Assembly (NCBI GenBank): GCA_017463255.1
Contig: JAFTPP010000002.1
Coordinates: 124,001 to 188,000, forward strand
Length of the DNA stretch: 64,000 bases
Direction of reading: 5' to 3'
DNA from: Lachnospiraceae bacterium
Lineage (GTDB): Bacteria > Bacillota > Clostridia > Lachnospirales > Lachnospiraceae
Shown: positions 25,884-34,518 of the stretch, piece by piece
Position numbering within the stretch: position 1 is the first letter of the stretch
Layout: every line of letters begins with the position of its first letter
Notes under the pieces: generated by a model
Told to the model about the DNA's origin: nothing
What the model saw: the letters and a program-made list of their open reading frames with translations, nothing else
Database searches by the model: none
Translations under genes and position numbers: made by a program

Positions 25884-28195
25884 CTTTTGATCCTCACTAT
25901 TAATTCAAAGCCAGTTTGACATTGCTGATTTATTTCAACATGTCCTTTCATGTCTTCAACTAGTAATTTAACATGATTTAGTCCAATTCCACTTCCACCT
26001 TGCACTCTGGTCGTAGTCATTCCTAAATCAAAAATTGAATTAGGATCTTTAATCGCTGGATCTAAGCCATTACCATTATCAACAAAACTGATACAGATAC
26101 CACTCTCTTCTTTATTGAATTTAATATACAATATAGACGCCGCAGCCTTCTGCGCATTACTTACAATATTATCAATAATTATACCTACGGATGAGACATC
26201 AAATATACACAAATATCTTTCATTCATATCTGAATCAAATTGTATATTGATACCTTTATATTTTGACATTCCTACATACTGTACAATAAAATCTCTGATA
26301 TCATTTTCTTCTTCTGTAGACTTTAAATTAAAATTTCCTTTGATAGCATATTGTGAGACTTTATTAATTTTCTGTATATTAATCATAATCTCTGATATAT
26401 ATTGCTGTATTTCCTCATCTTCTGCATGTTTTCTTTGAAGAGCATCTATCAAGTCAAATAAACTTCCCTTTGCACCTTCAGAATATGTTAAGCTTAAATG
26501 CATTCCACTCAAAAGAAATTTCTCATTCTTATTTACTGCCTGCTCTAAAAAATAATTTTGTTCTTTTCGCAAATTAATTTCTTTATGTGCAGCTTCTAAC
26601 TCAATTTGTTTATTCTCTAACTCTACATCCGTTTCCTTTTTTTGTTGTAAAATTTTATATGTATCACGTTTTACTTTATCTGCAAGTTCTAACAATACTT
26701 CGTTTTCTGTTTTGTTTGCAATATTAATAATCTTCTGTACAGAAGCTTCTACACCTTCAGATTTCTTTTCATTCATTTTCTCTATAAGAGACTTATTATA
26801 CTCAAATGAAATTAATTCTTTTCTTTTAGTGCTGCTATAACCCGCAAATTGCTCTAAAATCTTATCCGCTACATCTTTCGGTAAAAGTCCTTGTTCTATC
26901 CCTTGTTCATAATCTTCTTTTTCCGGATCACCCCAATCTATCACATCAACAACATACTTTTCCAATGTTCGAAGAACTCTTCTTGTGAAAAAATCGTAGA
27001 ATTTATTTACAGTATCATTCAAAACAAAACCGCCATCTCTGCTTGTGGTTTCCATAAACTCGCTATTTTCACCTAATATCAATATCCTTCCTATAATATC
27101 TCGAGTTCCCAGATAACGATTTCTTCCCTGACTTTTTCTTCTATCTATATAAAACAAGTCTTCTCCCGGTTCACCATAAGGATATATTCTAAAACCATTC
27201 TTATAAACCATCACAGACCCATAGTTTACAGGAGTTATGCCCATAACAAGCGAAAAATTATATTTTGCACTTCTATTTAAATATAATAATTTAAACTTAA
27301 TATTTTTTAATCCAATATATTTATAATTTTTCTCCTCAAACTTAAAAATGAACTCTCCTCTATCCCATAGTTCCGTTTTAATAGTCTGACCGTCTTCCGA
27401 AATATCTACTTCTATATTAGTTGTTTTCAATCCTAATTTCTCGATGATATCATTTTTTATCTTTCCATTTACTTTTTCATTATCTCTCTTTACTCCACGA
27501 TCCGCATTCAATTCACTTGCAACACTTAAATGAATTTCAAAAATATCATCTGCTAAATCATTTTCAGGATTAATTAATTTCATTAATGCACGTTTTAAAG
27601 CAAGAAAATCTGCTCTCTTCCATGGTTCTCTCAATTCGCAAATTTCTAATACTGTTCCCTGCTCAAAATCATCTGTTTCTTCCGTAAAATAAGGAACCTT
27701 TACTTCCTTTATTTCACGTTCATCATCAATTTCAAATTCACTCCAGTCTATGTTTAAGCAATTGATATTCTTATCATCTTTTGTCTTTGATTTTAAGTTT
27801 ACCTTTGCGCCTAAACGGTCACAAGAAAATCTTCCTACCCCTTTTGCTCCAGCCGTTTTTCTTTTAAAATGATCTCTATAATCTTCTTTGTCTGTATTTT
27901 GCTTTAAAACTTCTTTTCTATTTTCTTTCTTTTTTTCCGAATAAGCAATAAAAAGCCATTTATCCCTTATATCAGACAAATTCATTCCTTTACCATCATC
28001 TTTAATAATCAATTTTGATTTTAATGAATTTACATTTTCAAATACAATATCTACTTGTTTAGCTCCTGCATCATATGCATTTTTTACTAATTCAAATACT
28101 GCTATATATTTATCATTTATCAAATCTTTACCAATAATGCTCTTTAATGCAGTACTGACTCTAAATTCTAGATGGTTTCGATTCTGCAACTCCAT
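25880..28195 (-). CDS. Dual-ATPase protein: N-terminal Hsp90/MORC-like GHKL and C-terminal histidine-kinase-like HATPase
   Basis: 771 aa. The N-terminal ATPase shows the N box ELVKNAYDA (residues 35-43), DDGKGM (66-71) and a lid motif GAKGVGRFSCDRLG (116-129), as in Hsp90, MutL and MORC ATPases. A transducer-like domain follows to about residue 400. A long coiled coil (about 450-560) leads to a helical, DHp-like segment near 550-640. The C-terminus has a second Bergerat fold: DNIVSNAQKAA (about 675), VDNGNGLD (about 705) and GGSGIGLNHVK (about 733). The protein overlaps the upstream methyltransferase gene by 35 bases and the REC-HEPN gene by four. MORC/MutL-type ATPases linked to DNA methylases are known from bacterial restriction loci. 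It may sense DNA and signal to the REC-HEPN protein. Confidence 0.85.
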   Translation of the reverse strand: MELQNRNHLEFRVSTALKSIIGKDLINDKYIAVFELVKNAYDAGAKQVDIVFENVNSLKSKLIIKDDGKGMNLSDIRDKWLFIAYSEKKKENRKEVLKQNTDKEDYRDHFKRKTAGAKGVGRFSCDRLGAKVNLKSKTKDDKNINCLNIDWSEFEIDDEREIKEVKVPYFTEETDDFEQGTVLEICELREPWKRADFLALKRALMKLINPENDLADDIFEIHLSVASELNADRGVKRDNEKVNGKIKNDIIEKLGLKTTNIEVDISEDGQTIKTELWDRGEFIFKFEEKNYKYIGLKNIKFKLLYLNRSAKYNFSLVMGITPVNYGSVMVYKNGFRIYPYGEPGEDLFYIDRRKSQGRNRYLGTRDIIGRILILGENSEFMETTSRDGGFVLNDTVNKFYDFFTRRVLRTLEKYVVDVIDWGDPEKEDYEQGIEQGLLPKDVADKILEQFAGYSSTKRKELISFEYNKSLIEKMNEKKSEGVEASVQKIINIANKTENEVLLELADKVKRDTYKILQQKKETDVELENKQIELEAAHKEINLRKEQNYFLEQAVNKNEKFLLSGMHLSLTYSEGAKGSLFDLIDALQRKHAEDEEIQQYISEIMINIQKINKVSQYAIKGNFNLKSTEEENDIRDFIVQYVGMSKYKGINIQFDSDMNERYLCIFDVSSVGIIIDNIVSNAQKAAASILYIKFNKEESGICISFVDNGNGLDPAIKDPNSIFDLGMTTTRVQGGSGIGLNHVKLLVEDMKGHVEINQQCQTGFELIVRIKR

Positions 28196-29396
28196 TTTTT
28201 ATCATCTCCTTTAAAGCAATTCCTATTTGCTCTGCAAATAAAGGTGGTACGGCGTTTCCTACTTGCGTACAACGAGGTACTTCTATTTTTCTCAACTGAC
28301 CACCCGTTGTATATTTTCCCTTAAATTGAAAATAATCTGGGAAGCTTTGTACTCGTGCTGATTCTCGGACAGTCAATATTCTAGGCTCACAATAATGAAC
28401 AAAATCATCTGGATGTGCTGTAACAGTTGGTGCCGCCTTATTTTCATCTAAGACCGTAACCCCTCTTTTTCTTAAATTCGTAATCAAATTATCTTTGGGC
28501 GTTACTCGCTTTAACTTAGGACATTTTTGCAACATTTCCTCATTCATGCGTTTAGTTTCTTCAGAATGTTTCGCAAATCTATGACTATCTACTACACACC
28601 CTTCCACGTTGTCCAATCCTTTTCGCATCAATTTTTGATAATTACTCTGTATCTCTCCATAAATGCCAGACTCATAATTCTTAAAATCTGGTGTTGGTAA
28701 TGTCCCATTTCCTTTTAGTAAATCCCCAATAGCCTCTCCTACCGATACATTTTCATTCAACCCTTTTTTCCTCAAGAACTCATTTTTGTTCTCATAAAGT
28801 ATATCAAAAAAAGTTTCTGGTTTACCTTGTAAAACACCAACCATAATAAAACGGTTTCTCTTTTGTGGTACTCCAAACTCTGAAATATCTATCATTTTTC
28901 CTTTTACACTGTATCCCAGTTTTTCTAATTTTTCTTTCAAAATCATTGAGTATGGAACACCCTTTTTATCATTTTCATCTTTAAACCCGATTGTAAATCC
29001 TTGAACATTCTCAAAAACCAGAACTTTAGGTTTGACAATACTAATAAATTCTATATATGAATCACTCAATGTATTTCGAATATCATTTTTCTTACGCTGT
29101 CCCGCCATAGAAAAGCCTTGGCAAGGCGGTCCGCCAACCACTAGCGTAACCGTTCCTGCAAGTTTTTCCAATTCACTTCTATATTTCACAATCACTTCAT
29201 TTATATCATGTTCTGTTTGCGGCAACCATTCATTCCAACAAAAATGTTTAGTAGAATCAATTAGATTATATTTTAATGTTTCAAAAGCATCTTTGCTTTT
29301 TTCAATCGCAAATAGGCCTTCCCACCCCGCATTATGTAATCCAAGAGAAAGGCCCCCACATCCAGCAAATATATCAATATAATTAAATTTACTCAT
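28161..29396 (-). CDS. DNA (cytosine-5) methyltransferase linked to the GHKL system
   Basis: 411 aa. Motif I is DIFAGCGGLSLGL (residues 8-20), motif IV VVGGPPCQGFSMAGQ has the catalytic Cys92, motif VI is VFENVQGF, motif VIII is VPQKRNRFIMVG, and motifs IX-X are ARVQSFPDYF and VGNAVPPLFAEQIG. The target-recognition region (about 215-330) differs from that of the methyltransferase at 16352. It would mark self DNA at a defined site, which suits a self/non-self discrimination role. No conventional restriction endonuclease follows; the genes downstream are the GHKL protein and the REC-HEPN protein. Confidence 0.93.
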   Translation of the reverse strand: MSKFNYIDIFAGCGGLSLGLHNAGWEGLFAIEKSKDAFETLKYNLIDSTKHFCWNEWLPQTEHDINEVIVKYRSELEKLAGTVTLVVGGPPCQGFSMAGQRKKNDIRNTLSDSYIEFISIVKPKVLVFENVQGFTIGFKDENDKKGVPYSMILKEKLEKLGYSVKGKMIDISEFGVPQKRNRFIMVGVLQGKPETFFDILYENKNEFLRKKGLNENVSVGEAIGDLLKGNGTLPTPDFKNYESGIYGEIQSNYQKLMRKGLDNVEGCVVDSHRFAKHSEETKRMNEEMLQKCPKLKRVTPKDNLITNLRKRGVTVLDENKAAPTVTAHPDDFVHYCEPRILTVRESARVQSFPDYFQFKGKYTTGGQLRKIEVPRCTQVGNAVPPLFAEQIGIALKEMIKNGVAESKPSRI

Positions 29397-29414
29397 CTTC
29401 AGTACCTACCTTCC

Positions 29415-29720
29415 TCATTTTAATATTCCAACATACTGTGCATACAAACACATATTGGAATAAACTACTATAGGAATATCTGTTGATAATATCAACACAC
29501 ACTTCCATTTGCCTTCATTAACTACCCGCATTTTATTTAAATACGGAAACAACCACTTTTGATTCTTCTTAAAATCATTCAGAAATAAATTTAATTCATC
29601 ATCTTGCAAATAAATTTCATCTATAATGTCTATTTCCATCGGCTTTATATTTTGACACTTTTGCATATAATTAATAAGTTCATGATAATTACAGACATTT
29701 GATATCATATACGCATACAT
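29415..29720 (-). CDS. Small hypothetical protein at the head of the GHKL operon
   Basis: 101 aa with AAAGGAAG before the ATG. It begins MYAYMISNVCNYHELINYM and has an acidic helical middle (IYLQDDELNLFLNDFKKNQ). No domain is recognised. It lies 18 bases upstream of the methyltransferase start with no terminator between. It may be a regulator or an accessory subunit of the system, or simply a passenger gene of mobile DNA. Confidence 0.6.
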   Translation of the reverse strand: MYAYMISNVCNYHELINYMQKCQNIKPMEIDIIDEIYLQDDELNLFLNDFKKNQKWLFPYLNKMRVVNEGKWKCVLILSTDIPIVVYSNMCLYAQYVGILK

Positions 29721-29744
29721 AACTTTTTTCTTCCTTTCATATAT

Positions 29745-29750
29745 ATTATA
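29745..29750 (-). promoter_or_regulatory. Candidate -10 box of the GHKL operon
   Basis: A TATAAT on the minus strand about 25 bases upstream of the first gene of the operon. The -35 is weak, so the call is tentative. Confidence 0.35.
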
Positions 29751-30033
29751 GTGTTCCTATAATCATATAATTCATTCGTTCACAAAAAATTATGCATTTA
29801 CCACATATAATAGCATAAACTACAATTAATAGGCGAACTCCTCTCACTTTCTATAAAATCACTTTTTATACTTTATTTACATCGAGAAAAGTGAATTCAA
29901 TTTCAATATTTTACACACTATGCCTATTCTATTTAATAATTATACCGCTATATTTATCCAATGTTCAACCATTATTTCACATGTTTTATCTCCCTGCTTA
30001 AATCCCCATATATATCCTCCACTCTTTAAGACG

Positions 30034-30210
30034 CTATACGTCTATTTCATTTACTTCGCCGTCACATACTACACCCTCAATTATTCCATTAAGTTCGTAT
30101 ATCATTCCTGAATTATCACCTATTTCTTCCACGAACTCCTCTGCTCGTGCAACTAATTTTCCCTTAACTCCTAATATGTCCGTTGTTATGAAAATTTCCT
30201 CTTGATTCAT
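30034..30210 (-). CDS. Possible 58-aa acidic protein
   Basis: An ATG at 30210 opens a frame reading MNQEEIFITTDILGVKGKLV, then ARAEEFVEEIGDNSGMIYEL and ending VCDGEVNEIDV before the stop at 30034. Codon use and the regular pattern of acidic and hydrophobic residues look coding. The ribosome binding site is poor. The gene stands alone in an otherwise gene-free 1-kb stretch. No function is known. Confidence 0.42.
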   Translation of the reverse strand: MNQEEIFITTDILGVKGKLVARAEEFVEEIGDNSGMIYELNGIIEGVVCDGEVNEIDV

Positions 30211-30704
30211 CCATTAAAACCGAATATTATGGATTCATGCAACAGGTTCGGTACTGAGTAAAATCTTCGAACTGGAAAAGGTTACTCGTTTCTTTTTTGT
30301 AACATGTTTTTTATCCAATAACATTCTTTATGTTACTTTGTAATGTTTAATGTTACTTCGCGTAACTCAATATACTTGTTTCATTTTAGTTAAGTGTAAA
30401 TGACTAATTTACACTTGACTAAATCACATATAAAAATAGCATACCGCCACTAAACACTTTCTACTGCTAAAATACTTTTCTTTCTCCACCACGTCACAGC
30501 CCCAAATCCTTAATTTTCTGGCTTAAATTTGGTATAAAAATCCACCTTCAAACTCCCACAACCCTTGATTTTCCTACATTCTTTAAGAAAAGCACATTCT
30601 TGCCGAGCTAATTTCGCCCACATCATATATACGCACAAACTCCCTAAAAACTTTCACTTTTCTTGTTTTTTCTATGATTTTTTCATTATTTTTTATTTCC
30701 ATAA
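30211..30704. other. AT-rich intergenic stretch without a convincing gene
   Basis: About 500 bases hold no supported gene on either strand. Several GTTAC/GTAAC inverted words (for example a small hairpin at 30353-30367) and the inverted repeat at 30387-30421 are the only structure I see. Confidence 0.5.
30387..30421. repeat. Inverted repeat with 15-base arms
   Basis: Arms 30387-30401 and 30407-30421 are complementary with one mismatch around a five-base loop. No T run follows, so an operator-type binding site is more likely than a terminator. Confidence 0.5.
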
Positions 30705-30738
30705 TAGTAAAAGCCAAGCGTGGCAGCACGCTTGGCTT
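30705..30738 (-). terminator. Terminator of the McrBC operon
   Basis: A 12-bp perfect stem (30711-30722 with 30727-30738) with a four-base loop lies 25 bases beyond the mcrC stop and is followed by T-rich sequence on the minus strand. Confidence 0.85.
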
Positions 30739-30763
30739 CTTGGCAACGAACCTATTCACAAAT

Positions 30764-32089
30764 TTACACACAACACTCCAACAAATCTTTTCTAAAAGCT
30801 TCTTCACTTTCCTTCATTTTTACCGCAAAGTCTTCATATTCCTTTACTTCATTTGGAATCTTTAGGCCGTGTTTGGTCACAAACACATCTTCCCTAGGCG
30901 AAACATTTTTTTCATAGGTGGAACCTTTATTCACACACATTTTCAAATCATCTGCTTGTTCGGCCTCCGGATAGAAATAGAATCCCTGCTTTGCATCAAA
31001 TCTAAACATATATGCTAATAGTTGGAGATAATCTTTGTTTCCAATATTCTCAACAGGCTTATACTTTGCATCAGCAATAATACGATTAACATCTTTCTTA
31101 CTAATGAAATCCGGATAGATTTTTCCCCTATTCCCGGCAAACAGATGCTGTACACCCTGCTTAGCCTTATTCATCGGATGGTAAAAAATATCATCCACAA
31201 GCATATTCATATATTCTTCCCACAGCCATGCTCCATCAAATAAAATTCCATATATGCGACGATTTCCATACCCTATCTGATGCTTTTGATTTTGAAGAAT
31301 CAAAATGCACAACTGCTGTAGTGCTCTATATTCCCGAAAAAATGCATGGCGCACTACATTCTTTTTATTATCATTGATTATTTTTCTTCTATCATAAGGT
31401 TCGTAATCCTGAGTAACTTCTATAACCTGCTTTACTTCATCTTTCACCTGACTTAAAAGCTTATTCCCATATGGTTTTCTTTTAATGTGTTCAATGGTAT
31501 GGCGTATAAGCTCCAGTATATAGTTGTCATACGAGTATTCTCGCTGACTATATGCTATCTTGCCGGTAAATGGAATGTTCTTCTTAATGTGTCTTGAAAT
31601 ATCAATTACCCCTTTTGCATTTGCATCGTTATAAGGATTTCGAATATATGTCTTGAAAACACCTTTTCTCATAGCTGTCTTTAAATAGTACGGAAATAAA
31701 AACAACAACAAGCTAAACAGTTTATCGTCCTGATTCGCATCCACTTCCATATTGACAACATTAGGAAAATCCAAAACTTTTTCCAGTAAGTATTGAAACA
31801 GGAAATCATTGCCGCCGGTACTAAATCGAGATTCAATTACTAATCTCTCATCACCAATTCCGATAAATCCCATAACATTACTTGTAAGATACGAATCATT
31901 AACGCTTCTAAGAATCATCTGGTCTTTTACCATATCTTCCGCATCATTGATTACTTCCGGAAATACAAAAATCCCCTCACGTTCCAACTGTTCAAGCGTT
32001 TTATCCGCCACCTTTTTAGTGACACTCATGATCTCAGAAAAATCTTCTTTTTTTACAAGTGAATTATCCTTAACTCTGAGTTGCTTCAT
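30764..32089 (-). CDS. mcrC: McrC-type nuclease subunit of a McrBC restriction system
   Basis: 441 aa. The central region matches McrC (GILFDGAWLWEEYMNMLVDD). The PD-(D/E)XK catalytic core is visible as KIYPDFISKKDVNRIIADAKYK, with Asp in PDF and Asp-x-Lys in DAK. In McrBC the McrC subunit is the nuclease activated by the McrB GTPase ring, cutting modified cytosine DNA. The start overlaps the end of mcrB by 20 bases. It is the last gene of the HNH, MazG-like, McrB, McrC cluster and is followed by a strong terminator. Confidence 0.9.
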   Translation of the reverse strand: MKQLRVKDNSLVKKEDFSEIMSVTKKVADKTLEQLEREGIFVFPEVINDAEDMVKDQMILRSVNDSYLTSNVMGFIGIGDERLVIESRFSTGGNDFLFQYLLEKVLDFPNVVNMEVDANQDDKLFSLLLFLFPYYLKTAMRKGVFKTYIRNPYNDANAKGVIDISRHIKKNIPFTGKIAYSQREYSYDNYILELIRHTIEHIKRKPYGNKLLSQVKDEVKQVIEVTQDYEPYDRRKIINDNKKNVVRHAFFREYRALQQLCILILQNQKHQIGYGNRRIYGILFDGAWLWEEYMNMLVDDIFYHPMNKAKQGVQHLFAGNRGKIYPDFISKKDVNRIIADAKYKPVENIGNKDYLQLLAYMFRFDAKQGFYFYPEAEQADDLKMCVNKGSTYEKNVSPREDVFVTKHGLKIPNEVKEYEDFAVKMKESEEAFRKDLLECCV

Positions 32090-34157
32090 CTACGTTTCCT
32101 TCGTCTGATTTCTTATAGCCATATGCTTTGGCAAATCGTTCCATAATTCCCTTTTCATCATACATTCCCTGAACATAGTCCTGTAAAAGAGGTTGTAAAC
32201 AATCTGTCCATAATTCATCAAAAGTAAGAGTGTTTAGCTTTAGGAAATAAGAAGCACCAATTTGGTAATTTTCATTCAAATCTTCTACCTCAATAATTTC
32301 CTTATTAAGCGCAGCCATACGCTTTTTCGCCTCTTCTTCCAATTCTTCATTCTCTAATAATGCAAGCATTTCCAATCTATCGTCAGCCTTGACTTCAACA
32401 AAGCGAAATCTACGACGCATTGCAAAATCAAAGCTATCCACAGACCTGTCAATATCGTTCATCGTTCCGATAATATAGACATTCTCCGGAATATAGAACT
32501 TTTCATCCGGATTAGCATGCATATTGGCATATTGTGTTGATACTTCTCCTGCCTTGCCTCTATAACCAGGGTCAATGGCAAAGAATAATTCTCCTAAAAT
32601 CTTAGAAATCTCCCCACGATTAATCTCATCAATAATGAATATGTATTTCTTTAATTCCTCAGGTTTGACACTTGCTTTGGGTGCAACATTCTTTTTCTCT
32701 TTAATCGCTTTATAGATTGCAAAGTCATACGAATATGCCTGCATTGTAAACTGCTTGCCAAAAAAAGCTGTCACATCCCTAACTTTTTCAAATTTTTCTC
32801 CTGACTCAAGCATTTTTCGTATTTCATCTATATTAAGGCTCAGCTTATCCACATTTTCATTTCCGGGAATAGAAATATTGATACGTCCTTCTTCTACACT
32901 AGTAATATAAAATTCGTTTCCCGTTATTGTTTTAAACAAATCTACACCAAACTCTATATCAGCAAAAAAATCTTCCATTGCACCTTGTACTGATTTTTCC
33001 TGCTCTATTCTTTCTTTAGACTTTTGGGAATCCTCATAGTTCTTTCTGGCGCGTGCTACAAATTTCTTAAAAACGCCATCCTGTAACTCAAATCCCATAG
33101 AACCATCCGGATTCATCTTCGGACGTAATCCTTCCACAAAATCCGAATAATCATAACTTGGGTGAAATTGAACAAATTCAACTTGTTTCTTCTGCTCATC
33201 CGTTAACAAATCATATTGGTCAAAATATCCGTTACTTATAATATCTGCGGCAATTTCTTTTGCAAGGTAAGATTTTCCTGTTCCCGGTGCTCCTCGGAAT
33301 ATAATATTTTTAGATTGAATTAATAGATTAGAGTATGGATTCTGATAGCCTTTAAATTGCTGGACCAACTCTTCCTCCATAATAACCTTATTTTCTTCCT
33401 GCGCTTCTTCTTTCTCATCCTTGTCACGATAGATAAGTATTATCTTATCTCCAACTTCTCCATATCGTTTCAAACATTCCTGTGCAAAAACAATAGTCGA
33501 AAATACATTCCAAGAATAAATGATAAATCGAGCTCCTGTGGAAGAATTATATGTCATATATTCTATGGAATTTCGATACTTTTTGAATTCCTCAACATTT
33601 GAAAAAATTCCACGTATTACTTCATCTTTTGGTCTATATTGACATGTAGGAAATTCTTTTCTTTCCATTTCGGATAATGCAAGAATTTGCTGTTCAAAAA
33701 TCTGAAATACCATTCTTGGTAATGTCTGGTTGGAATTTCTTCGTTCACCCTTACCATAATTTCTACGAATGACATTGCCATCCGCTTTAACAAAATATAC
33801 ATCAAGTGGTTTATAGTTATCCCCAAGTGCCAAATTATCCATCGTAAACCGCTCATCTGTTGAATTAACGATGTCAGCTGTGATTGTTAACTCATATTTT
33901 TCCTGCTTTGCTTCTATTAAAAATCCTCTTTTTTTCAAATAAATCTTTGCATCTTCTGCAGTAAATTTGGAAACATCTATTTCCGTTCCATATGATATAT
34001 TTTCAGCAACAGCAAGCACATATTTAGGTGGATATTTACTACCATTTTCCATTACAAGGTCCCATTTTGAACTTGTATATTTTGCCGGAACCCCATTCTT
34101 ATCAATATACTCTATTGCATGGATAATATCTTCTTTACTCATATTTTGAATTGACAT
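32070..34157 (-). CDS. mcrB: McrB-type GTPase subunit of a McrBC restriction system
   Basis: 695 aa from the ATG at 34157 (GGAGG seven bases upstream). Residues 1-85 form a small head domain (IIHAIEYIDKNGVPAKYTSS onward), about 90-260 resemble the MrcB N-terminal domain (DUF3578-like), and the C-terminal half is the AAA+ motor. Walker A is FRGAPGTGKSYLA, Walker B is FIIDEINRGEISK, and the McrB signature IIGTMNDIDRSVDSFDFAMRRRF is complete. The N-terminal domains should read modified DNA and the motor should drive translocation with McrC. This is a second McrB-like motor in the window, unrelated in domain layout to the short one at 12881. Confidence 0.92.
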   Translation of the reverse strand: MSIQNMSKEDIIHAIEYIDKNGVPAKYTSSKWDLVMENGSKYPPKYVLAVAENISYGTEIDVSKFTAEDAKIYLKKRGFLIEAKQEKYELTITADIVNSTDERFTMDNLALGDNYKPLDVYFVKADGNVIRRNYGKGERRNSNQTLPRMVFQIFEQQILALSEMERKEFPTCQYRPKDEVIRGIFSNVEEFKKYRNSIEYMTYNSSTGARFIIYSWNVFSTIVFAQECLKRYGEVGDKIILIYRDKDEKEEAQEENKVIMEEELVQQFKGYQNPYSNLLIQSKNIIFRGAPGTGKSYLAKEIAADIISNGYFDQYDLLTDEQKKQVEFVQFHPSYDYSDFVEGLRPKMNPDGSMGFELQDGVFKKFVARARKNYEDSQKSKERIEQEKSVQGAMEDFFADIEFGVDLFKTITGNEFYITSVEEGRINISIPGNENVDKLSLNIDEIRKMLESGEKFEKVRDVTAFFGKQFTMQAYSYDFAIYKAIKEKKNVAPKASVKPEELKKYIFIIDEINRGEISKILGELFFAIDPGYRGKAGEVSTQYANMHANPDEKFYIPENVYIIGTMNDIDRSVDSFDFAMRRRFRFVEVKADDRLEMLALLENEELEEEAKKRMAALNKEIIEVEDLNENYQIGASYFLKLNTLTFDELWTDCLQPLLQDYVQGMYDEKGIMERFAKAYGYKKSDEGNVDEATQS

Positions 34158-34213
34158 GTTTTTTCCTCCGTGTTCTGTCAAACTAATAATTTTTCATACC
34201 CTTTGAGTGTATC

Positions 34214-34516
34214 CTATTCCTCATTTCCAACCCAATAAATTCTATCCTTAAACCCACCACGCTTCTCACGTTTGGTCTCTCTCATCTGCATCAATTCTTC
34301 CACTGAGTGTCCTCTTGCTTCACATATGGCAAATAACACTTCCACAATATCCGCCATTTCTTCCAGCGACTTATCCGCCTGATACTCTGCCACTTCTTCA
34401 TTTAGTTTTTTATCAAGTTCGGTCAGGTATTCTTCATCTGATAAGATTTGAACCACCGGCTTTTTGCCATCATTTTTTATTATCTCCGGAATTTTATCCC
34501 GCACCAGTTTCCCCAT
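34214..34516 (-). CDS. MazG-like nucleotide pyrophosphohydrolase (phosphoribosyl-ATP pyrophosphohydrolase-like)
   Basis: 100 aa. LVRDKIPEII at the start and LNEEVAEYQADKSLEEMADI in the middle form the four-helix metal-binding signature (E-x-x-E ... E-x-x-D) of the MazG/HisE superfamily. These enzymes hydrolyse NTPs or related nucleotides to the monophosphate. It lies between the HNH and mcrB genes. Such genes often ride with restriction and defence loci, where nucleotide depletion is one possible role; housecleaning is another. Confidence 0.85.
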   Translation of the reverse strand: MGKLVRDKIPEIIKNDGKKPVVQILSDEEYLTELDKKLNEEVAEYQADKSLEEMADIVEVLFAICEARGHSVEELMQMRETKREKRGGFKDRIYWVGNEE

Positions 34517-34518
34517 TG

